Source of the DNA: Magnetococcales bacterium
GTDB lineage: Bacteria; Pseudomonadota; Magnetococcia; Magnetococcales; DC0425bin3
Assembly (NCBI GenBank): GCA_015229045.1
Contig: JADGCJ010000001.1
Coordinates: forward strand, 93,527-157,526
DNA: 64,000 nucleotides
Reading direction: 5' to 3'
The notes below the pieces were generated by a model, which was given only the letters and a program-made list of their open reading frames with translations, made no database searches and had not been told where the DNA came from. The translations under genes were made by a program, and so were the position numbers. Positions 1-9,312 of this stretch are shown here, in pieces (within the stretch, counting starts at the first letter, position 1; every line of letters starts with the position of its first letter).

Positions 1-566
1 GTGTCCCAGCGATTGGTCGAGACGACATGGCAATTCCGGCAGGGACTCGTGCCCGAGAGAAAACCAGGATCCACCTTGACCGGATGCGGTGCTTGTTCGG
101 AGGCATGGGGACCGATGATGATGCCCTTCCTGACGTGACAAACGGCACATGTCACCCCCTCGTCCCGCAACTGGGGATCGAAGTCGGGGTTGGCAGCCAA
201 AACCGGCTCCGTCTTCTCCTTGTCACGACGGCTGATGTCCACATGCTCCTTCTGATTTTTCAGAGGAACATGACAACCCAGGCAGGCAAAGGGACGCTTT
301 TCAAAATTCCACTCGGCCTGGAAATACTCATCGGTCCAGGAGCGGGCGTGCATGCTCTCCGACCACTCCCGGAAAATCTCCTCGTGGCATGACCCGCAGT
401 GCCGGGCACTGAGAGAGGTGACTCCCTTGGGCACGACTGTGTCGATGGACCAAGAAAATTTATCCTCATCAACAAAGAGATGGGTTGGTTTTACGATATT
501 CCATAGCAGCAAGGGCAGGGCAATCGCCAAAAAGATCCATATAAGGTGTCTGCGACGCAAGGTCAT
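1..566 (-). CDS. Multihaem c-type cytochrome, partial (C-terminus off the left edge)
   Basis: Reading leftward from ATG 566, the frame stays open to the window edge. A short basic N-terminus and one hydrophobic stretch (residues about 7-25, an uncleaved anchor or signal) are followed by four CxxCH haem motifs: CGSCH, CLGCH, CAVCH and CRNCH. The layout resembles periplasmic or membrane-anchored multihaem cytochromes (cytochrome c-552/554 type) that carry electrons in anaerobic respiration. The partner and substrate cannot be told from this fragment. The haem motifs are seen directly; the electron-transfer role is family knowledge. The start follows tandem ATGs, and the other one (571) is closed at once by a stop. 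Confidence 0.8.
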   Translation of the reverse strand, partial: MTLRRRHLIWIFLAIALPLLLWNIVKPTHLFVDEDKFSWSIDTVVPKGVTSLSARHCGSCHEEIFREWSESMHARSWTDEYFQAEWNFEKRPFACLGCHVPLKNQKEHVDISRRDKEKTEPVLAANPDFDPQLRDEGVTCAVCHVRKGIIIGPHASEQAPHPVKVDPGFLSGTSPCRNCHVVSTNRWD

Positions 567-676
567 GTCATGATCCAGATGCAATATCCTGACTCGGAGG
601 CTCCTCGAGTTTGCAAGCCCGACCAGGGAATGTAACAGGTTCGCGGGTACGCCTCCAAGACAAATTTGTCGCCCGA

Positions 677-890
677 CAGGGCAATCGCATTTGAAATTGG
701 CATGCTTGAAAAATCGGACCTTAAACTGCGTTTATTTTGAAATACGTCGTTTTTTTGTGATCGGGAAAAAGGGGTGACATGAAAGACTTTATTGGGGCTC
801 CGCCCCAAACCCTGCAAGGGCTCTGCCCTTGACCCGCCAGGGAGCCAGCCCCCTGAACCCCGATTCGTTGCCAGATGCTGAATAGTTACG
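677..890 (+). repeat. 214-bp dispersed repeat, copy 1, with two hairpins
   Basis: This stretch recurs in inverted orientation at 26505-26718 with scattered mismatches. It holds two adjacent hairpins: one around 792-808 (TTGGGGCTCCGCCCCAA) and one at 814-830 (CAAGGGCTCTGCCCTTG). The rest of the gap 567-982 shows no gene. The copy ends about 90 bp before the TPR gene, so it may act as a mobile hairpin element or a transcription or mRNA-processing signal; that is inference. Confidence 0.8.
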
Positions 891-982
891 AAAACTTGTT
901 GCAAGGGACTTTCATCCCCTGCAAGATCACAGGGAGTGGTGACGGAGGCAAGCAATCGATACGGTGGATGTGGTCGGGTTCC

Positions 983-2473
983 ATGACAGACCTCGCGCAC
1001 ACTTTTTTCAGACTGATGGCGGGCCTGGTCCTGGCTTTGGCGTGGCACCTCGCAGGCGGAGTCAACCCCGTTTGGGCTGCGGGGACGACGGAGATGGAAA
1101 AGGGGATCGCTGCCCAAAAGAGAGGCCAGTTCGACGAGGCTGAGGCCTTTTATACTGCCGCTCTGGTCGCCAGGGATCTTCCCCGGGAGGCCGAAGCGGA
1201 AGCCCACGCCAACCTGTGCCTGGTCCGTCTGGAGTTGGGACAACGCCACAAGGACAAGAAAAAGTTTGCCGCCGGGTTCGAGGATTGCAATCGGGCGGTG
1301 TTGTTGAAGCCCGATCTGGCCAATGCCTATCTGTTTCGTGGCAATGGTCGTCTGGCCACGGATCAGGTGGCACTGGCCAGCGAAGATTTCAAGGTGGCCA
1401 TGGCCTTGATGCCCAAAGATCCCCTGCCGGTCTATTTTCGGGCGCGGGCGATGGTTCGTCTTGGCAAGACGACGGAAGCCATCAAAGACCTCGATACCGT
1501 CCTGAAGATGCGCGCTCATTTTCCTCCCGCCCTTCTGGAACGCGGCGTGTTGTACCAGCAAAAAGGTGACATGCAACGTGCCTTGCATGATTTTTCCCTG
1601 GCCATTGAACACGATCCAAATCTCTACGATGCCTATTTCCTGCGGGCGGAGGTGCAGGGGAGGCTGGGAAACACTCAAGAAGCCTTGGCCGATATTGATC
1701 AGGCCCTGCTGCTGCGTCCGGACAATCCGCTGGCCATTTTCCGCCGCGGATTGTTTTCCATAGCTTTGGGAGAGGTCGAGACCGGCATTGCTGCATTTGA
1801 ACAGGCCCGACGTCTGTCTCCCGAGGATCCACAAATTCCTGTGGGCCTGGGTTTTGCCCGATTCATCCAGGGGCGTTACGCCATGGCCGGAGAGGCGTTT
1901 GCACAGGCTCTTGCCCTGGCACCTGATGACCCCTTCATCCGTCTTTGGCTCGCCCTCGCCAGGTTGAAACATCGTGGTGCGACCGCCTCGTCGAACGATG
2001 ACGAAGGAATCGGGACAGGCGACCTGGAACAGTGGCCCAATCCCTTGCTGGCCATGGTGTTGGGAACCCTTGCCCCTGAGGCCGTTGTGCGTCGCGCTGA
2101 AAAAAGAGAGAAAACCGGCAGGGAGATGGCCATGGCGGAGGCCTTTTTTTTCATCGGCCAATACCATCTGTTGCGTGGCAATGTGGGAGAAGCGAAAAAA
2201 TGGTTACGTAAAAACATTGAGTTGGATACCAAGGATCCTCTATTGACTGCGATCACCAACAGGGAGCTCAATCGTCTCTCTGTCATGGTCTCGTCGATTT
2301 CTGGAGATACCGAGTCAGGCATCCCTGTTTTGCCAGAGAAGCCCCTCCCTTCCGAGGTTGCATCGTCGCCCGGGGGCACATCCTCTGCGCCCCTGCAGCC
2401 GTTCTGGCCCAAACCCAAACCCTTGTCGATCAACCAACAGGCGACATCCAAGGTAACGCACGTTGCCGAATGA
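983..2473 (+). CDS. Exported tetratricopeptide-repeat protein
   Basis: 496 residues from ATG 983; ATG 968 is an alternative, and the frame is open further upstream into the repeat. A Sec-type signal peptide (hydrophobic core near residues 8-25, cleavage after VWA) is followed by at least seven TPR units between residues about 35 and 340, with the usual A-x-L-x(7)-A pattern and acidic or proline caps (for example HDPNLYDAYFLRAEVQGRLG). The C-terminal 60 residues are proline- and serine-rich and low in complexity. TPR arrays are protein-binding scaffolds; here the protein would act in the periplasm or at the outer membrane. The partner is unknown. No strong ribosome site separates the candidate starts. 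Confidence 0.75.
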   Translation: MTDLAHTFFRLMAGLVLALAWHLAGGVNPVWAAGTTEMEKGIAAQKRGQFDEAEAFYTAALVARDLPREAEAEAHANLCLVRLELGQRHKDKKKFAAGFEDCNRAVLLKPDLANAYLFRGNGRLATDQVALASEDFKVAMALMPKDPLPVYFRARAMVRLGKTTEAIKDLDTVLKMRAHFPPALLERGVLYQQKGDMQRALHDFSLAIEHDPNLYDAYFLRAEVQGRLGNTQEALADIDQALLLRPDNPLAIFRRGLFSIALGEVETGIAAFEQARRLSPEDPQIPVGLGFARFIQGRYAMAGEAFAQALALAPDDPFIRLWLALARLKHRGATASSNDDEGIGTGDLEQWPNPLLAMVLGTLAPEAVVRRAEKREKTGREMAMAEAFFFIGQYHLLRGNVGEAKKWLRKNIELDTKDPLLTAITNRELNRLSVMVSSISGDTESGIPVLPEKPLPSEVASSPGGTSSAPLQPFWPKPKPLSINQQATSKVTHVAE

Positions 2474-2737
2474 TCGGCACCCTTGTTTCAGGCCCGTACT
2501 CTGTCTCGGAAACGCATCGAACAAGGTGCTTTTGCCAGGAAGAACCAATCTGGTCACCGGGGTGTTTCAAGGTGGCTGGCGGTAATGATCTGCTTGAATT
2601 TATATCCATTCTTGTCGATTTTTCAGAGGTGATACTCTTTTTACTTGCATCATGACGCAAGAATCCCCACGATCGTCCGTTGTTGGTGAGTCGGTTCGAC
2701 TTTGACGAAAACGGATCAAGCGTGGGTGGGGATGACC

Positions 2738-5410
2738 ATGACCAAGGAAAAAGTCCTGCAACAACAAGAAGAAGAGATGGAAACCCAGGAGTGGCGGGAG
2801 TCCCTGGAGCATGTCCTGCAACACGAAGGGGCTGAACGGGTGACCGACCTGTTGCGCGAACTGCACAACCATGCCCACAGGCTGGGCATCAGGATTCCGT
2901 TTTCCGCCAACACCCCCTACATGAACACCATCCCCCCTGCCGAGCAGCACCCCTACCCGGGCAGTCGGGAAATGGAACGCCGCATCAAAAGCCTGATCCG
3001 CTGGAATGCCATGGCCATGGTTGTCCGGGCCAACCAGCAGGAAGTCGGCATCGGTGGACACATCTCCACTTTTGCCTCGGCGGCCACTCTCTATGAGGTG
3101 GGTTTCAACCATTTTTTTCGTGGACCTGAAGCGGCATGCGGCGGCGATCTGGTGTTTTTCCAGGGACACGCCTCGCCCGGCATTTATGCCCGCGCCTACC
3201 TCGAAGGGCGCCTGACCGAAAGGGATTTGTCCCATTTTCGCAAGGAGCTGGCCGATGGCGGCGGTCTCTCTTCTTATCCGCACCCCTGGCTGATGCCGAA
3301 CTTTTGGCAGGTGCCGACCGTCTCCATGGGACTCGGTCCCATCATGGCCATCTATCAGGCGCGTTTTTTACGTTATCTCGAAGATCGGGGGTTGCGTCCC
3401 CCTACCGATGCCAAAATCTGGGCCTTCTTAGGCGACGGCGAGACCGACGAGCCGGAGTCCCTGGGCGCCATCTCCCTGGCTGCGCGGGAACATCTGGACA
3501 ACCTGGTCTTCGTCATCAACTGCAACCTGCAACGCCTGGATGGCCCGGTGCGCGGCAACGGCCAGATCATCCAGGAGCTGGAAGCGGACTTCCGGGGTGC
3601 CGGATGGAACGTGATCAAGGTGATCTGGGGCGAGGATTGGGATCCCCTGTTTGAAAAGGATCATGAAGGGCTGCTCGCTCGCCGCCTGGCCGAACTCGTG
3701 GATGGCGAGTATCAGAAGTTATCGATCGAAGGCGGTGCCTACGTGCGCCAGCAGGTGTTCGGCAAATATCCGCAGCTGCTGGATCTGGTTTCGCACCACT
3801 CCGATGAACAGCTGCACCGCATGCGGCGTGGCGGCCACGACCCGGAGAAGGTCTATGCGGCCTATCATGCGGCGACCCATCATCGCGGTGCCCCTTCGGT
3901 CATCCTGGCCATGACCATCAAAGGCTACGGCCTGGGGGCGGCGGGTGAAGGGTTGAATATCACCCATCAACAGAAAAAAATGACCGGGGAGGAGCTGCGC
4001 GCTTTCCGCTCACGCTTCGGCATCCCGTTGTCGGACGAAGAGGTCTCCCAGATGCCCTTCTTTCGTCCCACCGAGGGGAGCGAAGAGATGCGCTACCTCC
4101 AGGAGCAACGGCGCAAACTGGGCGGCTATCTTCCCAGCCGCAAGATCAAGGCCGACCCCATTCAGCTCCCCGCCGAGGATATTTTCCATGAGTTTGACGC
4201 AGGCTCCGGTGAACGGGAACTCTCCACCACCATGGTGTTCGTGCGTCTGCTGACCCGTCTGCTCAAGGATCCTGCCATCGGGCGTCTGGTGGTGCCCATC
4301 GTGCCTGACGAGGCGCGTACCTTTGGCATGGAGGCCCTCTTCCGGCAGTGCGGCATCTACTCCCATCCGGGGCAGCTCTACGAGCCGGTCGATTCCAAAA
4401 GTCTCCTCTATTACAAAGAGGCCCGCGATGGCCAGATTCTGGAGGAGGGGATCACCGAGGCGGGCGGTTTAAGCTCCTTCATCGCTGCCGGTACCGCCTA
4501 TGCCAACCATGGGGTGAACACGATTCCCTTTTTTGTCTACTACTCCATGTTTGGCCTTCAGCGGGTCGGGGATTTGATCTGGGCCGCCGCCGACATGCGT
4601 GCACGCGGGTTTCTGTTTGGCGGTACCGCCGGTCGTACCACCCTGGCTGGCGAAGGGTTGCAACACCAGGATGGGCAGAGTCACCTGCTTGCCCTGCCCG
4701 TGCCGACCCTGATGACCTACGACCCGGCCTATGCCTACGAAGTGGCCCTCATCATCAAGGATGGGCTGCGGCGCATGTATGTCGATCAGGAGGATATTTT
4801 CTACTACATCACCATCATGAATGAAAATTATGTTCATCCCCCTATGCCGGAAGGGGTCGAAGAGGGTGTCTTGAAGGGGATCTATCTTTTGGAAGGGACG
4901 ACGGCCCCTGCGCATTGGCCACGGGTGCAGCTTTTCGGCAGTGGCGCCATTCTCAACGAAGTGGTCAAGGCCAGGGAGATGCTCGCCCAGTACGAAGTGG
5001 CCGCCGAGGTGTGGAGCGTGACCAGTTACAAGGAGTTGCGCCGGGACGCCCTGGAGGTGGAGCGCTGGAACATGCTCAACCCGGGCATTGAACCCCTGCA
5101 ACCCTATCTGGTCCAGAGTCTGAAGGGGCGTCGTGGTCCCTTTGTCGCGGCTAGCGACTATGTCAAGGCCCTGCCGGATCTGATCGCCAAGTGGCTGCCG
5201 GGGCCTCTGACCTCTCTGGGCACGGATGGTTTTGGTCGCAGCGAAACCCGCTCGACCCTGCGAGATTTCTTTGAGGTGGATCGTCGTTATGTCACGCTTG
5301 CCGCTTTGAGCCAGTTGCATCGCCTGGAGTTGTTGCCGGTCGCCGTGGTGCAACGCGCCATCCAGGAGCTGGAGATCGATCCCGAGCGCATCAACCCGTC
5401 GCGCCGTTGA
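2738..5410 (+). CDS. aceE: Pyruvate dehydrogenase E1 component, homodimeric type
   Basis: About 890 residues, the normal size for the homodimeric AceE family. The enzyme decarboxylates pyruvate with thiamine diphosphate and acetylates the lipoyl group of E2. The ThDP/Mg signature runs from GDGETDEPES to NCNLQRLDGPV (residues about 232-268), and the conserved IPFFVYYSMFGLQRVGDLIWAA-type region of the pyrimidine-binding half is present near residues 595-620. Start chosen at ATG 2738, six bases after a GGGTGGGG ribosome site; ATG 2732 and TTG 2702 are in frame. No aceF or lpd gene is nearby, so the E2 and E3 subunits must be encoded elsewhere. Confidence 0.95.
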   Translation: MTKEKVLQQQEEEMETQEWRESLEHVLQHEGAERVTDLLRELHNHAHRLGIRIPFSANTPYMNTIPPAEQHPYPGSREMERRIKSLIRWNAMAMVVRANQQEVGIGGHISTFASAATLYEVGFNHFFRGPEAACGGDLVFFQGHASPGIYARAYLEGRLTERDLSHFRKELADGGGLSSYPHPWLMPNFWQVPTVSMGLGPIMAIYQARFLRYLEDRGLRPPTDAKIWAFLGDGETDEPESLGAISLAAREHLDNLVFVINCNLQRLDGPVRGNGQIIQELEADFRGAGWNVIKVIWGEDWDPLFEKDHEGLLARRLAELVDGEYQKLSIEGGAYVRQQVFGKYPQLLDLVSHHSDEQLHRMRRGGHDPEKVYAAYHAATHHRGAPSVILAMTIKGYGLGAAGEGLNITHQQKKMTGEELRAFRSRFGIPLSDEEVSQMPFFRPTEGSEEMRYLQEQRRKLGGYLPSRKIKADPIQLPAEDIFHEFDAGSGERELSTTMVFVRLLTRLLKDPAIGRLVVPIVPDEARTFGMEALFRQCGIYSHPGQLYEPVDSKSLLYYKEARDGQILEEGITEAGGLSSFIAAGTAYANHGVNTIPFFVYYSMFGLQRVGDLIWAAADMRARGFLFGGTAGRTTLAGEGLQHQDGQSHLLALPVPTLMTYDPAYAYEVALIIKDGLRRMYVDQEDIFYYITIMNENYVHPPMPEGVEEGVLKGIYLLEGTTAPAHWPRVQLFGSGAILNEVVKAREMLAQYEVAAEVWSVTSYKELRRDALEVERWNMLNPGIEPLQPYLVQSLKGRRGPFVAASDYVKALPDLIAKWLPGPLTSLGTDGFGRSETRSTLRDFFEVDRRYVTLAALSQLHRLELLPVAVVQRAIQELEIDPERINPSRR

Positions 5411-5466
5411 CGGGGCATGTTGGCGCCGATGGCGCATGGGCCACAATCTGGTGTGAGGAGATTTGG

Positions 5467-5685
5467 ATGCGTTACCCGATGGGCTTGACGAAGCTGATGA
5501 GCTTGCTGGTTTTTGCCGCAGGTTTGAGCGGCTGCGCCGTGATGGCGGTGACGGATGCAGCGGTCACCGTGGCCTCGACGGCGGTTGGTGCCGGGGCCAA
5601 GGTGGTGGGCACGACGGTGGATGTGGCCACCAGCGGTGTCAAGGCGCTGACCCGATCCTCCGACGATGAGAAAAAGAAGGAGTAG
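5467..5685 (+). CDS. Small lipoprotein
   Basis: 72 residues, with a GAGGAG ribosome site nine bases before ATG 5467. The N-terminus has a basic start, a hydrophobic core and a lipobox LSGC at residues about 18-21, so the mature protein would be lipid-anchored at Cys21. The rest is alanine-, valine- and threonine-rich with alternating small residues (AVTVASTAVGAGAKVVGTTV) and a charged tail. It resembles short lipoproteins of the NF038104 kind; that assignment is from memory of the pattern. It ends 37 bp from the convergent ferredoxin gene. Function unknown. Confidence 0.75.
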   Translation: MRYPMGLTKLMSLLVFAAGLSGCAVMAVTDAAVTVASTAVGAGAKVVGTTVDVATSGVKALTRSSDDEKKKE

Positions 5686-5722
5686 ACACGGGCGACCTCG
5701 GTTGGGCGGGTCTGCTTCTGAT

Positions 5723-7243
5723 CTATGCTGAATCCCCTTTCAGGATCATCCTGTTGCGTTTGGATCGCGTTTCGCCGACCGAGGTGACACGGATGGCGGC
5801 TTGATCGGCGACCGGGCATTTGTTCTCGCAAATACCGCAACCGATGCAGTGGATGGGTTCCACGAAGGGTTGTTTCAACTCGACGGGTTTGCCATCGCGG
5901 CCAGGGAGGGTGACGCTCTGGAACCAGATTGCTTTGGGTGAGGTGGGGCACATCTCTTCGCAGACGATGCAGGGGGTGTGCATCGCCCAGGGCAGGCAGC
6001 GGCCCCGATCGAAAAAGGCCGTTCCCAGTTTGACGGGTTGCGGGAAGGGTTTGGCGCCAATCTTTTCCGCCACCGGAATGGGGCGGATCGCGGCTGTCGG
6101 ACACACCTGCCCGCAAAGCACACAATGGTGTTCACAGTAGCCCTGGGTGTTGATGAGGATGGGGGTCCACAATCCCTCCAGACCGGCTTCGAGGAGGGCG
6201 GGTTGCAAGACGTTGGTGGGACAGACCCGCATGCAGGCGGCGCACTTGATGCAGCGGGCGAGAAACTCCCCTTCCGGCAACGATCCCGGGGGGCGGATCA
6301 CCTCCGGGGCCGGATTGGACAGGGCCGAACGCGACGTGCGCAGCATGGGAAAGAGTGCCAGGGCGGCAACGCCGGTCTCCACCAGGCGGCGGCGTCCTAC
6401 GTCCAGCGGGCGGTGAATCGAGCTGCGGGGCCGGGCCAAACCATAGTGCAGGGCACCCTCCGAACAGGCCTCCAGGCAGTTCATGCACAGATGACACTCG
6501 CTCTGGCGCAACTCGGCGTGGGGGTCGCACCCCCCCTGACAGGATTGCAGGCACCGGGAGCAGGCCGTGCAACGGTCGACATCGCGGCGAATGCGCAACG
6601 GCGCCCGCAGGGCAAATACCCCCAGCAGGGCACCGAGTGGACATAAGACCCGGCACCAAAAGCGGGTCATGAAGCGATTGGCAAGCAGGATGGCCAAAAA
6701 AATCATGGCGATCAGAATGCCGCCATGAAAAAAGGGCTGGTGCTGGTAAAGGGCGATCTCCTTGCCATTGATCGCTGGCAACACGGCAACCGTGAAGGAG
6801 CGTACCATCAGGGCGATTGGATCCATCAGGCCTGTTTGCAACCCCCCCATAAGCGCCAGGAGCAGCAGGGCGGCCAGGAGATAATATTTAATGCGAAAGA
6901 CAGGCTGATAGCTGTTCATCTTGTAGGCATCGATCGGTCGCCGCCGGTTGAGAAGGTGCCCAACCGCCTGATTGAGGATGCCCAAAGGACAGACCCAGGA
7001 ACAAAAAAAGCGTCCGAAAAACAGCGTCGGCAGCAGAATGACCAGCGACCAGGCCAGCCCCTTGTAAAGGGTGTGACTCGTCAGGAATCCGGCGATGGCC
7101 GTCAGGGGATCCGCCTCCAGAAACAGGGAGACCGCATACCCGCGCATGTGGCGAAAATCGCTCACCAGCAATAAAAACAGAAACAGCCCAAGAAAAAAGA
7201 GGGCATGGTAGCGACGCAGGGCACGCAGATCAGGCAGAGTCAT
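5723..7243 (-). CDS. Membrane polyferredoxin, NapH/NapG-like fusion
   Basis: 506 residues. The first half is NapH-like, with five to six membrane segments and two CxxxCP motifs in FFCSWVCPLG and FWCRVLCPLG, followed by a pair of 4Fe-4S sites (CTACSRCLQSC, CHLCMNCLEAC). After a hydrophobic segment preceded by GRRR (residues about 280-305), the second half is NapG/MauM-like with four more cysteine clusters (CIKCAACMRVCP, HCVLCGQVCP, CIVCEEMCP, CIGCGICENKCP). Such proteins pass electrons from the quinol pool to periplasmic partners. It is the last gene of a minus-strand operon with a DUF362 protein (6 bp gap), a DUF6599-like protein and an aldo/keto reductase. The donor and acceptor are not known. 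Confidence 0.85.
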   Translation of the reverse strand: MTLPDLRALRRYHALFFLGLFLFLLLVSDFRHMRGYAVSLFLEADPLTAIAGFLTSHTLYKGLAWSLVILLPTLFFGRFFCSWVCPLGILNQAVGHLLNRRRPIDAYKMNSYQPVFRIKYYLLAALLLLALMGGLQTGLMDPIALMVRSFTVAVLPAINGKEIALYQHQPFFHGGILIAMIFLAILLANRFMTRFWCRVLCPLGALLGVFALRAPLRIRRDVDRCTACSRCLQSCQGGCDPHAELRQSECHLCMNCLEACSEGALHYGLARPRSSIHRPLDVGRRRLVETGVAALALFPMLRTSRSALSNPAPEVIRPPGSLPEGEFLARCIKCAACMRVCPTNVLQPALLEAGLEGLWTPILINTQGYCEHHCVLCGQVCPTAAIRPIPVAEKIGAKPFPQPVKLGTAFFDRGRCLPWAMHTPCIVCEEMCPTSPKAIWFQSVTLPGRDGKPVELKQPFVEPIHCIGCGICENKCPVADQAAIRVTSVGETRSKRNRMILKGDSA

Positions 7244-7249
7244 AGGGTG

Positions 7250-8272
7250 TCATCCAACCTGGGTTTGGGAGAGGTTGAGATCCTGCCAGCGCACCCGTCC
7301 AAGACCGCGCTCCTCCCCCATGGCCAAAAAGCGGACCGTGTCGGGTTGCAGATCGAGGAACTGAAGGCTGAAGGCATCGATGGCCACCTCATCGAGGCCG
7401 GCGATCAGGGTATTCCCCCGGGCGACATCGGCGATGCTGCCGCCGGTGGGGCCGTTGCGTTTCAGAACCCGCGTGGCATCCATGATCGTCAGGGTTGGGC
7501 GCACCGCCGCCGCCAGATCGACGATGGAGGCGTGAATATCCTGGTGCAGCCGGTTGCGGGTACCGCCGATCACTCCATACCAGTTTTTCATAGCCAACGT
7601 GCAACCGCATAACGAGTGATGCTTGACGATGGGCAGATTGATCACCTTGTCGGCCTCATGAAAATAGCGGGAGACAGGCCAGATTTTCAGTACGGTTCCG
7701 GCCATGTCGGTGCGCAGAAAATCCTCTTCTCGCGGCAGGCGTATTTCCCCCCCTGCCTTGGTGACGGCGGCCTCGATGCCGGAACGAAAAAAACAGCGCG
7801 CCGGATCGTTCAGGGAGTGATCGGTCACCCAGACCGCCTGGGCACCCGCCTCCCGGCAGAGCCGCACCATGGCTGCGACCAGCTCCGGGCCGGTATTGGC
7901 CGCCTGTTCCGGCTGGCGATCCCAGCCCACATTGGGTTTGAGCAAAACCTTGTCGCCGCGCTTGATGAAGCGCTCGATGCCGCCGAGCCGGGTGACGGCT
8001 TCCCGGGTCATGCGTTCGACGTCGTTGCCTCTGACCACGGCCAGGGTGGGGTGGAGATTGGTGGCAGGCACCCGAAAATCGCGCAGGCGGTGGATTGTCT
8101 CCGGCTGGCGGCGTATGGGTTCGTTGCTGTAGGCGAGCCAGCCGCCCATGCCGATGCTGGTCGCGATGCCCGAGGTCACAGTCAGATCGCGAATAAACTC
8201 TCGCCGGCTCAAAATGGGTTGTGTCGGGCTGATTTTGGGTTGTTTCTCAATTTTTTTCGGTTTGTCGCTCAT
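7250..8272 (-). CDS. Tat-exported DUF362 domain protein
   Basis: 340 residues from ATG 8272; a GTG at 8314 that overlaps the upstream stop is possible but extends the N-region oddly. A twin-arginine signal SRREFIRDL lies near residues 22-30, followed by a hydrophobic stretch, so it is probably exported folded, as expected for a redox protein. The body is DUF362, with LLKPNVGWDR and VTDHSLNDPARCF motifs and a conserved INLPIVKHHSLCGCTLAMKNWYG-like region. DUF362 proteins often accompany ferredoxins; their chemistry is mostly unsettled. It sits between a DUF6599-like gene and the polyferredoxin, so a periplasmic electron-transfer or maturation role is inferred. Confidence 0.8.
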   Translation of the reverse strand: MSDKPKKIEKQPKISPTQPILSRREFIRDLTVTSGIATSIGMGGWLAYSNEPIRRQPETIHRLRDFRVPATNLHPTLAVVRGNDVERMTREAVTRLGGIERFIKRGDKVLLKPNVGWDRQPEQAANTGPELVAAMVRLCREAGAQAVWVTDHSLNDPARCFFRSGIEAAVTKAGGEIRLPREEDFLRTDMAGTVLKIWPVSRYFHEADKVINLPIVKHHSLCGCTLAMKNWYGVIGGTRNRLHQDIHASIVDLAAAVRPTLTIMDATRVLKRNGPTGGSIADVARGNTLIAGLDEVAIDAFSLQFLDLQPDTVRFLAMGEERGLGRVRWQDLNLSQTQVG

Positions 8273-8310
8273 TTTGATTTCCAGCACCCCTGCCAAAAAG
8301 ATGTCGTTGA

Positions 8311-9258
8311 TCACTCCTGTTTGGCAAACTCTCCCAGGCGTTGCACATGTTCCGGTTGCAGGGGACCAAAGACGCCCAGGAGCCGGTGACGCCCCACGGC
8401 GAAGAGCCAGTTGCCTTCGTAGGGGTCGGTGACGCGAACAATCCTGCTTTCCCCTTGGACTTCAGGATGAAACTGGATGCCTTCGCCCCGGAGAAAATCG
8501 AGGATGGCTTTTTCCAGGGCGGTCATCTCTTCCGGGGTGCCGACGATGAGAAAGGCGGTACGTGTCTCCCCTTTTTCGCCGGTGAAGAGACGTTCGACGA
8601 CATTGTTCAGAAAGAGCATGCCCCGATAGCTCTCTTTGACGAACCGCGTTTCGCCGACCTGGCCAAGATCGGGAAAGGCGAAGGTCAGGCTGGTTGCATG
8701 GGCGGCACCGGATCGCATCTTTTCGGCCAGTTGACTGGCCAAGGGCAGCAGGGGGGTTGCGTTGTCAAAAGCGGCCAGGCGGACGTAGAAAGGGCCCTTG
8801 ATGAAAGCCAGGGTGCGGTCGGCGGCAAAGGCCATGTCACCGACGTTGACCGCCTGGGCCTGGGAGCCTTTTTGATCGGTGAGGACGCCGAAGGCTTGCA
8901 AGGGTTTGCCCATGTCATAGCCATCGACCACCAGGGTGGGCTGACGCGCCCCGGGCGGGCCATACTCGCTGACGGTCAGATGACGAAAACCCGCGCCGAT
9001 GAAAAAATCGGCATGGCCATTGATGTACTCGTAGAGGTTTTCCCGGGTGTACTCCCGGACAGGCCCCATGCGTTGCAGCGTTCCCAACCCCTCGGGAAAC
9101 ATATGCGCTCCCTCGGTACGCGCGGCGCCAGCCTTGAAATCGAGCAGGCCGGGGTCATAGCGCTGGCCATCGAGCCAGACGGCCAGCGCTATCAAGGGTG
9201 GCAGGAGCAAAAGCACGACCCGGACGGGCCAGGGTGTTGTTACTGGAGAGGGGAGCAT
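8311..9258 (-). CDS. DUF6599-like exported or membrane-anchored protein
   Basis: About 315 residues from ATG 9258; TTG 9279 is an alternative. One N-terminal membrane segment (VVLLLLPPLIALAVWL) is followed by a soluble domain with the motif LYEYINGHADFFIGAGF, which I associate with the DUF6599 family. No enzyme motif is recognisable. Its position between the aldo/keto reductase and DUF362 genes, with a short gap on each side, makes it part of the same operon. The function is unknown; a periplasmic accessory role in the redox system is inference. The family name is from motif memory and should be checked by a profile search. Confidence 0.65.
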   Translation of the reverse strand: MLPSPVTTPWPVRVVLLLLPPLIALAVWLDGQRYDPGLLDFKAGAARTEGAHMFPEGLGTLQRMGPVREYTRENLYEYINGHADFFIGAGFRHLTVSEYGPPGARQPTLVVDGYDMGKPLQAFGVLTDQKGSQAQAVNVGDMAFAADRTLAFIKGPFYVRLAAFDNATPLLPLASQLAEKMRSGAAHATSLTFAFPDLGQVGETRFVKESYRGMLFLNNVVERLFTGEKGETRTAFLIVGTPEEMTALEKAILDFLRGEGIQFHPEVQGESRIVRVTDPYEGNWLFAVGRHRLLGVFGPLQPEHVQRLGEFAKQE

Positions 9259-9312
9259 GTTTTTGCCACGAATACCCAAGAGACTGCTTGTCAGGATATT
9301 TTTGGGCAGCCC

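Noticed and set aside
563..2167. Long minus-strand open frame (534 codons)
   Set aside because: It is antisense to the TPR gene and the cytochrome start, has no family motif, and its composition follows the other strand.
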